DNA of 64,000 nt from Streptomyces sp. NBC_00513 (GCF_041431415.1 NZ_CP107845.1:6386001-6450000); one strand, 5' to 3'. Numbered from the stretch's first letter, positions 55,901 through 63,144 are shown. The notes: generated by a model not told the origin, from the letters alone. Made by a program: numbers and translations.

Positions 55901-57261
55901 AGCCGTTCGATCTGCTCCTCCCACAGCGGGAACGAGGCGCGCGGGCCGACGTGCCCGCCGCACTCCGACCCCTCGAAGACGAACCGCCGTGCCCCCTCGG
56001 CGAGATACCGCTCCAGCAGTCCGGGCGAGGGGACGTGCAGGTGCGTCACCGTGCCCGCCGCCTCCAGCGGGGCCGCCTGCGCCGGGGTGCCGCCGGCGAT
56101 GATCGCGTACGGGGGGCGCACCCGCGCCACGGCCGCGAGCTGCTCCCGGCGCAGCTCGGGCGGGGCGAAGCCGAGCAGGCCCACACCCCACGGCCGGTCC
56201 CCGAGCCGCTCCGCGGTCTCGGCCAGCAGCCGGTGCGCCTGCGCCCCCCGGGTCAGGGCGAGCGCGAGGTAGGGCACGCCGTCCGCCGCGGCCACCGCCT
56301 CGGCGAACGCCGCCTGGTCGCTGACCCGGGTCATCGGGCCCTGCGCCACCACCCGGGACCCGAGCAACGGTCTCGACCGGGCGGCATCCCCGATGTGCCC
56401 GGCGACGGCGGCCCGGACGGCCCGGAGCACCCCGCCCGTGGTGCGGTGCCTTCGGGCCAGCCGGTCCGCCACGCCCCCGTCCTGACCGACGGGCAGCAAC
56501 TGCGTCCGCAGGTCCCGGGCCCCGAGCAGACGCGCCGCCGGCCCGTCGGGCGGCGGCAGGTCGGGCCGGGCGAACACCCGGTGCCCGTCCACGAGCCGGG
56601 TCTCGGAACCGTCCATCGCCCGCAGCGCGGCCACGACCTCCGCGGGCAGGCCGGCCACCGCCTCGACGGTCAGGGCCAGTTGTACGTCGACCAGCACGCC
56701 GGCGGCCCCGCCCGCGACGGCGGCCGCCGCCGTGTGCGGGCCGATGCCCCCGCACGCGATGACGGGCACCCCCGGTCCGGGGCCGGCCAGCAGCCGCTGG
56801 AGGAGGACGAAGGTGGTGGTCGAGCCGACCCGGCCGCCGGCCTCGTGCCCCTTGGCCACGATCGCCCCGACCCCGGCCGCCACCGCCGCCCGTGCCTCCC
56901 CGGGGCCGGTGATCTCGGCCCAGACCCGGGGGGATCCGGGGGCCGCCGCCCAGGCGGCCACCCGACCCGGGGTGTGCTCCGCGACATCGGCGAGCAACAC
57001 CGTGTCCACCTGGGCCGGAAGTTCCCCGGGGCCCAGCGGACAGCCCACCGGTACCCGCACCCCGTACGGCCGGCCGTCGAGCCGCCGCCCGAGCTCCGCG
57101 AAGGCGGCCCGCGCCGGTTCGGGGTCCCGGCCCAGGTCGAGCAGCCCGAGGGCCCCGGCGCGCTCGGCGGCGGTGACGATCCGGGGGTGCGGTTCCTCGA
57201 AGGGTCCGGCCGCGATGACCAGGTCACGGGTGGCGGGGGGCTGCGCGGGGTGGGGGGTCAC
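49933..57261 (-). CDS. Type I PKS/PUFA-synthase-like protein: ER(NMO)-KS-AT-ACP-KR
   Basis: 2442 residues. The first 580 form a nitronate-monooxygenase-like, PfaD-type flavin enoyl reductase with two barrel-like halves; the second holds ECGGHVGPR near 435 and VLMGTAYLFT. KS follows at about 655-1080 (Cys near 846 in DAACASSL, EAHGTGT near 980, GHTKCAAG near 1023). AT is at about 1205-1500 (PGQGSQ, Ser in GHSYGEL near 1299). After a Pro/Asp/Trp-rich linker comes one ACP (Ser near 1817 in LSIDSIK). KR occupies about 2120-2400 (TGGARGI near 2130, Tyr in GQCDYAAAND near 2318). AAGGAG precedes the GTG start. It is the first gene of the operon. Confidence 0.93.
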   Translation of the reverse strand: MTPHPAQPPATRDLVIAAGPFEEPHPRIVTAAERAGALGLLDLGRDPEPARAAFAELGRRLDGRPYGVRVPVGCPLGPGELPAQVDTVLLADVAEHTPGRVAAWAAAPGSPRVWAEITGPGEARAAVAAGVGAIVAKGHEAGGRVGSTTTFVLLQRLLAGPGPGVPVIACGGIGPHTAAAAVAGGAAGVLVDVQLALTVEAVAGLPAEVVAALRAMDGSETRLVDGHRVFARPDLPPPDGPAARLLGARDLRTQLLPVGQDGGVADRLARRHRTTGGVLRAVRAAVAGHIGDAARSRPLLGSRVVAQGPMTRVSDQAAFAEAVAAADGVPYLALALTRGAQAHRLLAETAERLGDRPWGVGLLGFAPPELRREQLAAVARVRPPYAIIAGGTPAQAAPLEAAGTVTHLHVPSPGLLERYLAEGARRFVFEGSECGGHVGPRASFPLWEEQIERLLSCAEPARLDILFAGGIHDERSAAMAVTAAAPLAARGARVGVLMGTAYLFTREAVAAGAILPGFQRTAVECEETVLLHTAPGHATRCAQTPYAVTFEETRRRLAEDGTEPREMWEELERLNLGRLRIAGKGVRRGTAGLEPVGEREQLADGLFMLGQAATLRSATTTVAALHAQVTRGATEFLDRRAAETAGAAEEEAGPVAEPLDVAIVGMACAYPGAPGLDSYWSQILAGRDAVTEVPVERWDPGLYYDPDPARAGERTPSRWGGFLAPVPFDALAHGIPPTSLAGIEPVQLLALEISARALGDAGYGRGREFDRSRTSVVFGAEAGTELAGAYGLRALYPAYLGELPPALDEQLPRLTEDSFPGILANVIAGRVANRLDLGGANCTVDAACASSLAALDLACRQLRDGDSDMVVCGGADVHNGINDYLMFASVRALSPGGRCRPFDAAADGIALGEGVGALVLKRLADAERDGDRVYAVIKAVGASSDGRSLGLTAPRPEGQRRALERAYARAGVTPADVGLIEAHGTGTVVGDSTELAVLSELFTASGAEPGSCALGSVKSQIGHTKCAAGLAGLIKAAWAVHTGIRPPTAHLSTPNAAWRSEDGPFVFDTEARPWAVPVERRIAGVSAFGFGGTNYHAVLAGYGGAQEPAHGLEEWPAELFCFRGEDRRAAGRAMARLAARLEENDAAGRPWALRDLAAEACMSGTGPVRVAVVAADADELAVRLEQARGFAPGAGVHVREEAADPGGVAFLFPGQGSQRVGMLGDLFMAFPALRGLLDEAPDGVAGAMFPPAAFTAPARSAQRAAVTDTRVAQPALGLAGAAAHLLLGRFGVRPDCVAGHSYGELTALWAAGAYDTASLARLSTRRAEAILAAAGADPGAMAAVSAAPEEVRDVAARAGCVVANHNAPRQCVISGRTEAVAEAVAALRAAGLAAELLPVACAFHSEVVAGAESALAAELAATAVSGPTVPVWSNTTAAPYPADAEGVRGLLAGQVARPVRFVDELEAMYAAGVRTFVEAGPGRVLSGLTARILGDRPHTVVPLDVPGEHGLVRLVTALAELAAAGVPIDPEALFRGRTAALPDRAPRRPGWLVDGHLVRTSAGTPIPGGLRPAHRIPRPEAPMSPQSAADQNGSPLPPLRPRPVATPAPPTRPGIAAGDGHGPTAAPGPRDEAVLEYLRGSRLLIEAQREVLLGYLGRPDPGASAPADRGPGAPARPEPDAAWDDGSAWTDGPAWTDGPAWVGAGPDGHVPAAGGPGRSPDPWRSAPVNGREPAAATATVPGGVVAIEAAHPDPWRPAGPHPFDGPVDRPGAPATAASAPLTAGEVMDVVLDIVHTRTGYPLDMLDPALDLEADLSIDSIKRVEIIGALADRIGLPREPDGSAESAVEELSRLKTLRGVVDWVVSHTTSSADGPDTATAGARAHATGTPAAASTSAGARSEERAPRPAGPRPRRMRVDLVPVAPPGGDPADLRGLRVGIVEDGQGVALALGGALESLGVEVRLLSAPEAGHDGLVDLSALRAGQGAGREPVLPGAFAGLQRALVGGVGRLILAATPDSGLHGFARSAALEFPGALIRAVGVHPKEDPARVAAQLVAELSDTAEARDRYGADANTDAESDDEHDGRDPGAGTAAAALHSVVYTADGARVTARPVPADLTPSGSAPPLGRDSVVLLTGGARGITARTALALARATGCHVELVGRTPEPTAAEDERYGQATDRVALRAALVAAGLRTPAEIEAAASRILAEREVRATLAALAGVAASVRYHRADVTDERAVRAVVAAVRARHGRLDGIVHGAGTLRDGLLRDKRPEAFAEVFTTKVAGARHLAAAVAEHGDTPAPAFLALFGSVSGVYGNRGQCDYAAANDALDGLAHTWAAGFPGRVLSVDWGPWAAGSGGMVTPELERAYGRRGIAVLSPEAGTAAFLAELADGHDVQVVLTAALDEGHGGTGDGAGTVREAGTGHDDGTGFGTGFGTGERRD

Positions 57262-57936
57262 GGGCGCTCCTTCTTCCGGTGCGTTCCGGTGCGGTGCGGT
57301 TGCTGCGCGGGCGGTGGTGCGCGGGCGGTGGTGCGCGGTCCGTGGTGCCGTGCCGTGCCGTGTGAGGTCGTGCCGGACGTGTCGTGTCACGTGGCCCGGT
57401 GCGCGCACCGGCGCCTCGCGGTGGGGCGCGCGAGGCCCTGCGGGGCGGTGTCGTGCGGGGCGACGCGTGGGCCGTACGGGCCGTGCTGTGGGGGTGCGGG
57501 CCGTGCGGGCAGGACGGGGGAACACGCCGGTCGACGACTCCGCCGGCGCGGTGCGTGCCGCGGCCGGGTGACCCGTCGACGGTTCGGACGGGCTTGAGCG
57601 GTGGTCAAAATCCCCGGCGCCGCGATGCATCGTGCGGTGATGACCGTGCACTGTCAACCGGCATGCGGAGTGGGTTCTCTCGCTCCCCCCGGACCCGCCG
57701 GCCGGTTCGCGGCCGTCCGGGCGCGCTCCGCCCCGCACCCCCGCCCGCCGGTGGCCTGCGGAGATCCCCGCCCCGCGGGCCGGGTCCGGGGGCACGTGCG
57801 GGGAGAGCCGGCGTGCGGGGTCATGCCGTGCCGGTATGCCTTCTCGCCACCCGGGCATGAACGGCGCACCGGGGCGCAGGAGTTGTTCATCATGCTGCCC
57901 CTTACAGGTACGGCATCGCCCGGTTACCGTCCGGTC
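57262..57936. other. Divergent regulatory region of the lipid operon
   Basis: 675 bases between the first synthase gene and a divergent LysR gene, with no supported coding sequence. The synthase-proximal part (about 57290-57450) is low in complexity, with imperfect repeats such as GCGGGCGGTGGT twice and GTGCCGTGCC. The less GC-rich centre near 57590-57660 (TTGAGCGGTGGTCAAAATCC, TGATGACCGTGCACTGTCAA) may hold the operon promoter. A dyad lies close to the LysR start. Confidence 0.5.
57892..57916. promoter_or_regulatory. Candidate LysR-type box before the regulator gene
   Basis: ATGCTGCC and GGCAT form an interrupted dyad (ATGC...GCAT outer pairs, TGCC...GGCA inner) 20 bases before the LysR start. 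LysR proteins often bind such sites to repress themselves while activating the divergent operon. Support is symmetry and position only. Confidence 0.35.
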
Positions 57937-58830
57937 ATGACCCCCACACTCGCGCAGCTTCGCTACCTCGTCGCCGTCGCGGACTGCCGTTCCATCACCG
58001 GCGCGGCCGCCTCGGTCTTCGTGGCCCAGTCCGCCCTGTCCCGGGCCGTTCAGGCCATGGAGCGCGATCTCGGCGTGGAACTCCTGGCCCGCCGGGGCCG
58101 GGGCGTGGAGCTCACCCCCGAGGGGTCCAGGGTGGTACGACTGGCCCGCACCGTCCTGAACGCCGTCGAGGCGATCGACGACATCGGCACCGGTCACGGG
58201 GACGCCGTGCGCACCACCCTCCACCTGGTCGCCACCCCGACCCTGGCCCTGGACCTGGCCGCCGAACTGGTGCCCTCCTTCACCCGGCGGCACCCCGGGG
58301 TGGACGTCCGGGTCCGGCAGCGCGACAGCCGGGAGGCCCTGGTCCAGGAACTCACCGGCGGCACCGCCGAACTGGCGCTGGTCGACCTGCCCATCGACCA
58401 GGAGCTGTCCACACACCACATCCAGGAACGGGAGGTGGTGCTGATCTCGCCCATCGGCTCCCTACTCCCGGACCCGGTGCCGTTCCGGGTGCTCGACGGG
58501 CTGCCCATGGTGCTGCCGTGCCCGGGCACCGGCCGACGGACCGAGATGGAGGCCATGTTCAGCTGCCTCGGCGTGCGCCCCGAGCCCCGACTGGAAGTCG
58601 ACGAACGACTCGCCTGGGTCACCGGGGTCACGGACGGGCGCGGCTCGCTCATCTGGTACCGGGACGTGGTCTCCAGGGCCTTCGGCAGCCGCGCCGAGAT
58701 CCGCTCGTTCACCCCGCCACTGCTGCGCCCGGTGGGCATCGCCCACACGCGGCGCCCCCTGAGTCGCGCGGCCCGGGCCTTCATCGCGCACGCCCTGCAC
58801 AAGGCGCCCGTACGCGAGCCCGCACCCTGA
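57937..58830 (+). CDS. LysR-family regulator divergent from the lipid operon
   Basis: 297 residues. The winged helix-turn-helix (LRYLVAVADCRSITGAAASVFVAQSALSRAVQAMERDLG) is followed by the hinge and an effector domain with TLHLVATPTLALDLAAELVPSF and the closing GIAHTRRPLSRAARAFI. LysR proteins usually act on the divergent operon, here the PUFA-synthase-like genes, in response to a small co-inducer. The ATG start has no clear binding site. No other regulator lies within the cluster, so this is the best candidate pathway switch. Confidence 0.9.
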   Translation: MTPTLAQLRYLVAVADCRSITGAAASVFVAQSALSRAVQAMERDLGVELLARRGRGVELTPEGSRVVRLARTVLNAVEAIDDIGTGHGDAVRTTLHLVATPTLALDLAAELVPSFTRRHPGVDVRVRQRDSREALVQELTGGTAELALVDLPIDQELSTHHIQEREVVLISPIGSLLPDPVPFRVLDGLPMVLPCPGTGRRTEMEAMFSCLGVRPEPRLEVDERLAWVTGVTDGRGSLIWYRDVVSRAFGSRAEIRSFTPPLLRPVGIAHTRRPLSRAARAFIAHALHKAPVREPAP

Positions 58831-58932
58831 CCGGAACAGGCCTTGCGGACCGCGAGACATGTCGGTTCGGCATTGAACCATGCTCAAACGGGGCGGCGTT
58901 GACCCTGGTGTCGGCATCCGTTGTCCCCTCCC

Positions 58933-60201
58933 ATGGTGCGCATGTCAGCCATCCGTAGAACACCATGGGCGGCGGCCCTCGCCACCGCCGTCCTCGCCGT
59001 CGCCCTGCCGGCCGCCGCCCGGGCCGCCGCCACGGCTTCCACGATCCGGGCGGCCCCCGACCCGGCGGCGCCGGCCGCCGCGCCGGCCCCCGAGACCGCG
59101 TGCGTCCTGCCCGGCGGTCTGACCGAACTCAGTGGTCTCGCCATGAGCCGCAGGCATCCGGGCGTCTTCTACGCCGTCAACGACAGCGGCAACACCAACC
59201 AGGTCTTCGCCGTCGACTGCAACACCACATCCGGCCGACTCGTGGCGACCTACACCGTCACCGGGGTCGCCAACACCGACTGGGAGGGCCTCGCCATCGG
59301 CAAGGACGCCGGGGGATCCCCCGTGATCCTCGTCGGCGACATCGGGGACAACCTCGCCGGCCGCGGCGAGATCACCGTGCACGCCTTCGCCGAACCGGAC
59401 GTGCTCGCCGACGCGTCCGTGACCCCGACCAGCCACCGCTTCGCCTACTCCGACGGCAGACACGACGCGGAGTCCCTGCTCGCGGACCCCGTCACCGGGC
59501 AGCTCTACGTCGCGACCAAACTCATCGGCGCGACGGGCAAGCTGTACAAGGCCCCGCTGTCGCCCGTGGCCGGACAGCTCAACACCCTCTCCCCGGTCCG
59601 GTCGGGCCCGGTGTTCACGACCGACGGGGCCTTCTCCCCGTCGGGGACCTCGTACGCCCTGCGCAGCGGCGGACCCCTGGGGGCCAATACCGCCACCGTG
59701 TACGACACCGCGGGGAACAGGCTCGCCGACGTGGCGCTGCCGGCCCAGCCGCAGGGCGAGACGCTCACGTACGCCGACTGCGCGAACCTGTTGGTCGGCT
59801 CGGAGAACGACACCCGGATCTGGCGCGTACCGCTGCCGCCGCAGGCCACCCCGGGCTGCGCCGGAACCCCGACGCCGACGCCCACCCCCACGCCGACCCC
59901 TACACCCACGCCGACCCCGACCCCCACGCCGACGTCGGGTGATCTGCGGATCGTCGACCCCGGCCCACAGACCTGCCGGTTCAACCAGACCTGCACCATC
60001 CGACTCACCACCACCGGAGGCACACCCCCCGTCCGCTACACCACCACCACACTCCCCTGGGGACTCAACCTCGACCCCACCACCGGCCGCATCACCGGCA
60101 AACCCTGGACCACCGGAACCCACCCCATCACCGCCACCGCCACCGACCCCACCGGAGCCACCACCCACACCACCTTCACCCTCACCCTCCACTGGTTCTG
60201 A
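58933..60201 (+). CDS. Secreted beta-propeller-like protein with Pro-Thr linker and Ig-like domain
   Basis: About 422 residues. A signal peptide (IRRTPWAAALATAVLAVALPAAARA) precedes a domain of about 270 residues that looks like a beta-propeller: repeated strands such as GLTELSGLAMSRRHPGVFYAVNDSG and VILVGDIGDN, resembling extracellular esterase-like or NHL-type repeats. A Thr-Pro repeat and an Ig-like domain follow, nearly identical to the end of the phosphoesterase on the other side of the lipid cluster. No catalytic residues are assigned. ATGs at 58933 and 58942 are both possible starts. Confidence 0.75.
   Translation: MVRMSAIRRTPWAAALATAVLAVALPAAARAAATASTIRAAPDPAAPAAAPAPETACVLPGGLTELSGLAMSRRHPGVFYAVNDSGNTNQVFAVDCNTTSGRLVATYTVTGVANTDWEGLAIGKDAGGSPVILVGDIGDNLAGRGEITVHAFAEPDVLADASVTPTSHRFAYSDGRHDAESLLADPVTGQLYVATKLIGATGKLYKAPLSPVAGQLNTLSPVRSGPVFTTDGAFSPSGTSYALRSGGPLGANTATVYDTAGNRLADVALPAQPQGETLTYADCANLLVGSENDTRIWRVPLPPQATPGCAGTPTPTPTPTPTPTPTPTPTPTPTSGDLRIVDPGPQTCRFNQTCTIRLTTTGGTPPVRYTTTTLPWGLNLDPTTGRITGKPWTTGTHPITATATDPTGATTHTTFTLTLHWF
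59919..60201 (+). repeat. 283-bp inverted repeat, copy B
   Basis: The plus-strand partner of copy A, 281 of 283 bases identical, encoding the end of the Pro-Thr linker and the Ig-like domain. It ends at the stop codon; the sequences beyond differ completely. Confidence 0.97.
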
Positions 60202-60287
60202 GACGAAGCGGAGAGTCGGGCTTGAACAACCCGTCGTCCAGGCCGCACTGTTGGCCGGGTCTCTTCCACACGGTCAGGAGAATCGGC

Positions 60288-61523
60288 TTGTCGTCCCACA
60301 CTGCAGACGCGCACGTCATCGATCCCGCCGGGGGGTGTCCGCACGCCCTCAACGCCCGCCTGCGGTCCCGGGGCGCCGTAGCCGAGGTCGTCCTCCCCGG
60401 CGGAGTGCCCGGCGCGGTCGTCCTGGGCCATGAGGCACTGAAGGAGTTCCTGGCCCACCCCGATGTCGCCAAGGACGCCCGACACTTCCCCGGCCTGCAT
60501 GACGGCAGCGTCCCCCGGGACTGGCCCCTGCGGGTCTTCGCCAACGCCCAGGGCATGCACACCGCCGACGACGCCGACCACCGCCGGCTGCGCTCCCTGG
60601 TCGGCAACGCCTTCACGGCCCGCCAGGTGGAGCGACTGCGGCCGCGTATCGAGGAGTTGACCACCGGACTGCTCGACGACCTCGGCGCGGCGGCGGCGGC
60701 GTCCCCGGACGGCGTCGCGGACCTCAGGACCCACTTCGCGCTGCCCCTGCCGATGAGCGTCATCTGCGAACTGCTCGGCGTGGACGAGGAGCACCGGGGG
60801 CGGCTGCACCACTTGTCCAACACGGTGATCGTCTCCACCGACACCACCCCGGCCGAGGTGATGGCCGCCGTACGCGAGCTCGTCGAACTCATGGGCACCA
60901 TCGCCGCCGCCCGCCGGGCCGCACCGGGCGATGACCTCACGAGCGCCCTGATCGCGGCCCGCGACGGGGACGGCGACCGGCTCAGCGAGGCCGAACTCAT
61001 CGGCACGATGCGGCTGATGCTCGTCGCCGGGCACGAGACCACGCTCAATCTGATCAGCAACGCCGTGCGCGCCCTGTGCACCCACCGCGATCAGCTCGCG
61101 CTGGTCCGCGAGGGAAAGGCGAGCTGGTCGGACGTGGTCGACGAGACCCTGCGCTGGGACGGCCCCGTCAGCTGGTTCCCGTTCCGCTACCCCACCCGCG
61201 ACGTGACCGTCGGCGGCGCCGTCATCCCGCGGGGCACCCCGGTCCTCGCGGGCTACACCGCGGCCGGTCGCGACGAGGCCGCGTACGGTACCGGGGCGGA
61301 CCGGTTCGACCTCACCCGGGAGAACAGCCGCAACCTCTCCTTCGGGCACGGCGCCCACTACTGCGTGGGCGCCCCGCTCGCCCGGCTGGAGGCCGTCATC
61401 GCCCTGGAGCGGCTCTTCGACCGGTTCCCGGACCTCGACCTCGCGGTGCCCGACGCGGAACTGCCCTACCAGCGCAGTTTCATCGGCAACAGCGTGCAGA
61501 CGCTCCCGATCCGCCTGGGGTGA
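60288..61523 (+). CDS. Cytochrome P450
   Basis: 411 residues, a normal bacterial P450 length. The I-helix has AGHETT near residue 247 (Glu-Thr proton relay), the K-helix ExxR is ETLRW, and the haem loop FGHGAHYCVG places the thiolate ligand at Cys358. It should hydroxylate or epoxidise a hydrophobic substrate with electrons from a ferredoxin not encoded here. The TTG start was chosen because CAGGAG lies seven bases upstream; an earlier in-frame ATG lacks a binding site. Its place beside the lipid cluster makes a tailoring role possible but not shown. Confidence 0.93.
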   Translation: MSSHTADAHVIDPAGGCPHALNARLRSRGAVAEVVLPGGVPGAVVLGHEALKEFLAHPDVAKDARHFPGLHDGSVPRDWPLRVFANAQGMHTADDADHRRLRSLVGNAFTARQVERLRPRIEELTTGLLDDLGAAAAASPDGVADLRTHFALPLPMSVICELLGVDEEHRGRLHHLSNTVIVSTDTTPAEVMAAVRELVELMGTIAAARRAAPGDDLTSALIAARDGDGDRLSEAELIGTMRLMLVAGHETTLNLISNAVRALCTHRDQLALVREGKASWSDVVDETLRWDGPVSWFPFRYPTRDVTVGGAVIPRGTPVLAGYTAAGRDEAAYGTGADRFDLTRENSRNLSFGHGAHYCVGAPLARLEAVIALERLFDRFPDLDLAVPDAELPYQRSFIGNSVQTLPIRLG

Positions 61524-61533
61524 TTCGGCGTGC

Positions 61534-61579
61534 GGCGTCCGCCGGACCGTGCCCGGGCGGGCACGGTCCGGCGGACGCC
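61534..61579. terminator. Bidirectional terminator between the P450 and fasciclin genes
   Basis: A perfect 21-base-pair stem (61534-61554 with 61559-61579) closed by a GGGC loop lies between the two convergent genes. Confidence 0.9.
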
Positions 61580-61606
61580 GGAGGGGGCGGGGGCGGATCC
61601 GGGGTG

Positions 61607-62194
61607 TCAGGACTTCGGCATCAGGACGGAGTCCACCAGGTAGACCGTCGCGTTGGCGGTGTGGACGTCACCGCAGACCACCGACGCGTTGCCGTTCACC
61701 TTGAAGGACTCGCCGGAACCGGAGGTGGTCAGCCTCTGCTTGGACAGGGTGTCGAACGAGCCCTGCTCCAACTGCTTCGGCGTCAGCTCCCGGCCCACCA
61801 CGTGGTAGGTGAGGACCTTGGCGAGCTGCGCCTTGTCGGCCAGCAGCTTCTCCAGGTCGGCCTTCGGCACCTTGGCGAAGGCCGCATTGGTCGGCGCGAA
61901 CACCGTGATGTCCTTCGCGCTGTTCAGGGTGTCGACCAGGCCGGCCTTCTTGACGGCGGTGACCAGGGTCGACAGTGCCGGGTTGTTGGACGCGGCCGTC
62001 GCCACGGGGTCCTTGGCCATGCCGGCGAAGGAGCCCGAGCCGTCCTTCGGTACCGAGGCGCAGCCCGGTCCGAACGGTTCGCCGTCCGCCGCCATCGCGG
62101 AACCCGCGGCGAGAGCCGGCCCCAGGGCCAGTGCGGCCACGGCCGACGCGGCGAACGCCGCCCTGCGTATGCCTGTGTTGCGACGTGCTGTCAT
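61607..62194 (-). CDS. Secreted fasciclin (FAS1) domain protein
   Basis: 195 residues. A signal peptide (about 1-35) precedes one FAS1 domain with the conserved H1 segment DITVFAPTNAAFAKVPK and the YHVV element (LTYHVVGRELTPKQL), ending in DSVLMP. It resembles MPT70/MPT83 of M. tuberculosis, which are controlled by SigK. The gene sits next to an rskA/sigK pair, and its upstream region carries the same two-box promoter motif as both sigK genes. A cell-surface adhesion or matrix role is likely. A GTG one codon upstream is an alternative start; AGGAG lies seven bases before the ATG. Confidence 0.93.
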   Translation of the reverse strand: MTARRNTGIRRAAFAASAVAALALGPALAAGSAMAADGEPFGPGCASVPKDGSGSFAGMAKDPVATAASNNPALSTLVTAVKKAGLVDTLNSAKDITVFAPTNAAFAKVPKADLEKLLADKAQLAKVLTYHVVGRELTPKQLEQGSFDTLSKQRLTTSGSGESFKVNGNASVVCGDVHTANATVYLVDSVLMPKS

Positions 62195-62290
62195 CACGTG
62201 ACTCCTCGGATCGGGTCGTTCCCCCCGCCCTCGGGCGTCCCGCCCGCACTGCGGGTCGCGGGCGTCCCGGGTCTTCCTTCTCAGGGGTCA

Positions 62291-62317
62291 TTCGGAGCGG
62301 CCCGACAGCCGGTTTGG
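62291..62317 (-). promoter_or_regulatory. Predicted SigK-dependent promoter of the fasciclin gene
   Basis: On the minus strand CCAAAC (62317-62312), fifteen bases, then TCCGAA (62296-62291) followed by T. The spacing equals that of both sigK promoters, and the -10 reads CCGAAT as reported for mycobacterial SigK targets. It gives a leader of about 90 bases. Confidence 0.7.
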
Positions 62318-62367
62318 TGGGTTGTGCCCGATGTGCGCCGGCCGGCGGGCACCCTCCGGTTCCCGTC

Positions 62368-63144
62368 CTACGCGGCGCCCGCCGCCGGGAACGCGAGCAC
62401 CACCAGCGGATCCGTGGTCGGTGCGGCGGAACCGCCCGCCGGTTCCTCCGTGACCCCGACCCCGGTGGCGGGCCCGACCTCGCCCCTCAGCAGCGCGGGG
62501 GCGTCGGGTCGCGCCGGGTCCATCAGCCCGGCCGGACGCATGATGCCCTTCGGGTCGGTGTACCACAGCTGGTACACCCGCCCCTCGGGCGGCGCCGCCA
62601 AGCCGTCGGCCACGAACACGGCCCGGTCCCGGTCCCGGGAGAGCACCACCGTGCCCGTACCGCCGTCGGCCATGCGGCCCGTGGCCAGCCGCGCGTCGGG
62701 CGCCGCGAGCACCTCCGTGAGGGCCGCCGCCCGCGCCTCGACCCGTCGGGCGTCCTGGCGGGCCGTCTCGGCCCGCTGGTACTGCCAGGCCGCCACCCCG
62801 CCGAAACCGACCGCCGCCGCGAGGCAGGCCGCCAGGGCCCAGCGCAGCCGGGGCCGCGCGGGCCGCGCGCGGTGCGCGGGAGGCCGTACGGGCTCCGGCC
62901 GCGCGGGCACCGCCCGGATCTCGCGCAGCACCGACTCCCGGAGCGCGGGCGGCGGCTCCACCGCCACCGCCCGGCCCAGCAGGGCCGCCGTGGCCGCGAG
63001 TTCCGCGACCTCCCGCAGGCACGCCTCGCAGGTTTCCAGATGGGCCTCGAAGGCCGCCCGCTCCGCCGGGGGCAGCGCGTCCGTGACGTAGGCACCCGTG
63101 CCCTCGTGCATGCCCGTCGTGCCTTCCGTGTCCTCTGTGCTCAT
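62368..63144 (-). CDS. rskA: RskA-type anti-sigma factor, copy 2
   Basis: 258 residues with the same plan as copy 1: His35-x3-Cys39-x2-Cys42 zinc site, a transmembrane helix near residues 103-123 (WALAACLAAAVGFGGVAAW), and an extracytoplasmic RskA domain with VYQLWYTDPKG and GEVGPATGVGVTEEPAGG. Its ATG overlaps the sigma stop (ATGA). It should keep the second SigK inactive until intramembrane proteolysis. Identity to copy 1 is clear in motif order but far from complete, so the duplication is old. Confidence 0.93.
   Translation of the reverse strand: MSTEDTEGTTGMHEGTGAYVTDALPPAERAAFEAHLETCEACLREVAELAATAALLGRAVAVEPPPALRESVLREIRAVPARPEPVRPPAHRARPARPRLRWALAACLAAAVGFGGVAAWQYQRAETARQDARRVEARAAALTEVLAAPDARLATGRMADGGTGTVVLSRDRDRAVFVADGLAAPPEGRVYQLWYTDPKGIMRPAGLMDPARPDAPALLRGEVGPATGVGVTEEPAGGSAAPTTDPLVVLAFPAAGAA

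Noticed and set aside
51877..57597. Long open frame of about 1900 codons on the plus strand opposite the first synthase
   Set aside because: It is a GC-rich mirror frame of the synthase gene. It is Arg/Gly/Pro-rich without domains and has no ribosome binding site, whereas the minus strand shows complete catalytic motifs.
57262..58419. Extension of the first synthase frame by nearly 390 codons upstream
   Set aside because: The extension overlaps the divergent LysR gene and is low-complexity; AAGGAG six bases before the GTG at 57261 fixes the start.
59870..59935. CRISPR-like or microsatellite array
   Set aside because: The repeating CCGACCCCCACG-type units encode a Thr-Pro linker in frame in a secreted protein. 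There are no spacers and no cas genes.
60288..61523. P450 as a certain member of the lipid cluster
   Set aside because: It is on the opposite strand, beyond the LysR and propeller genes, and no ferredoxin or coupling links it to the operon; proximity alone is not enough.
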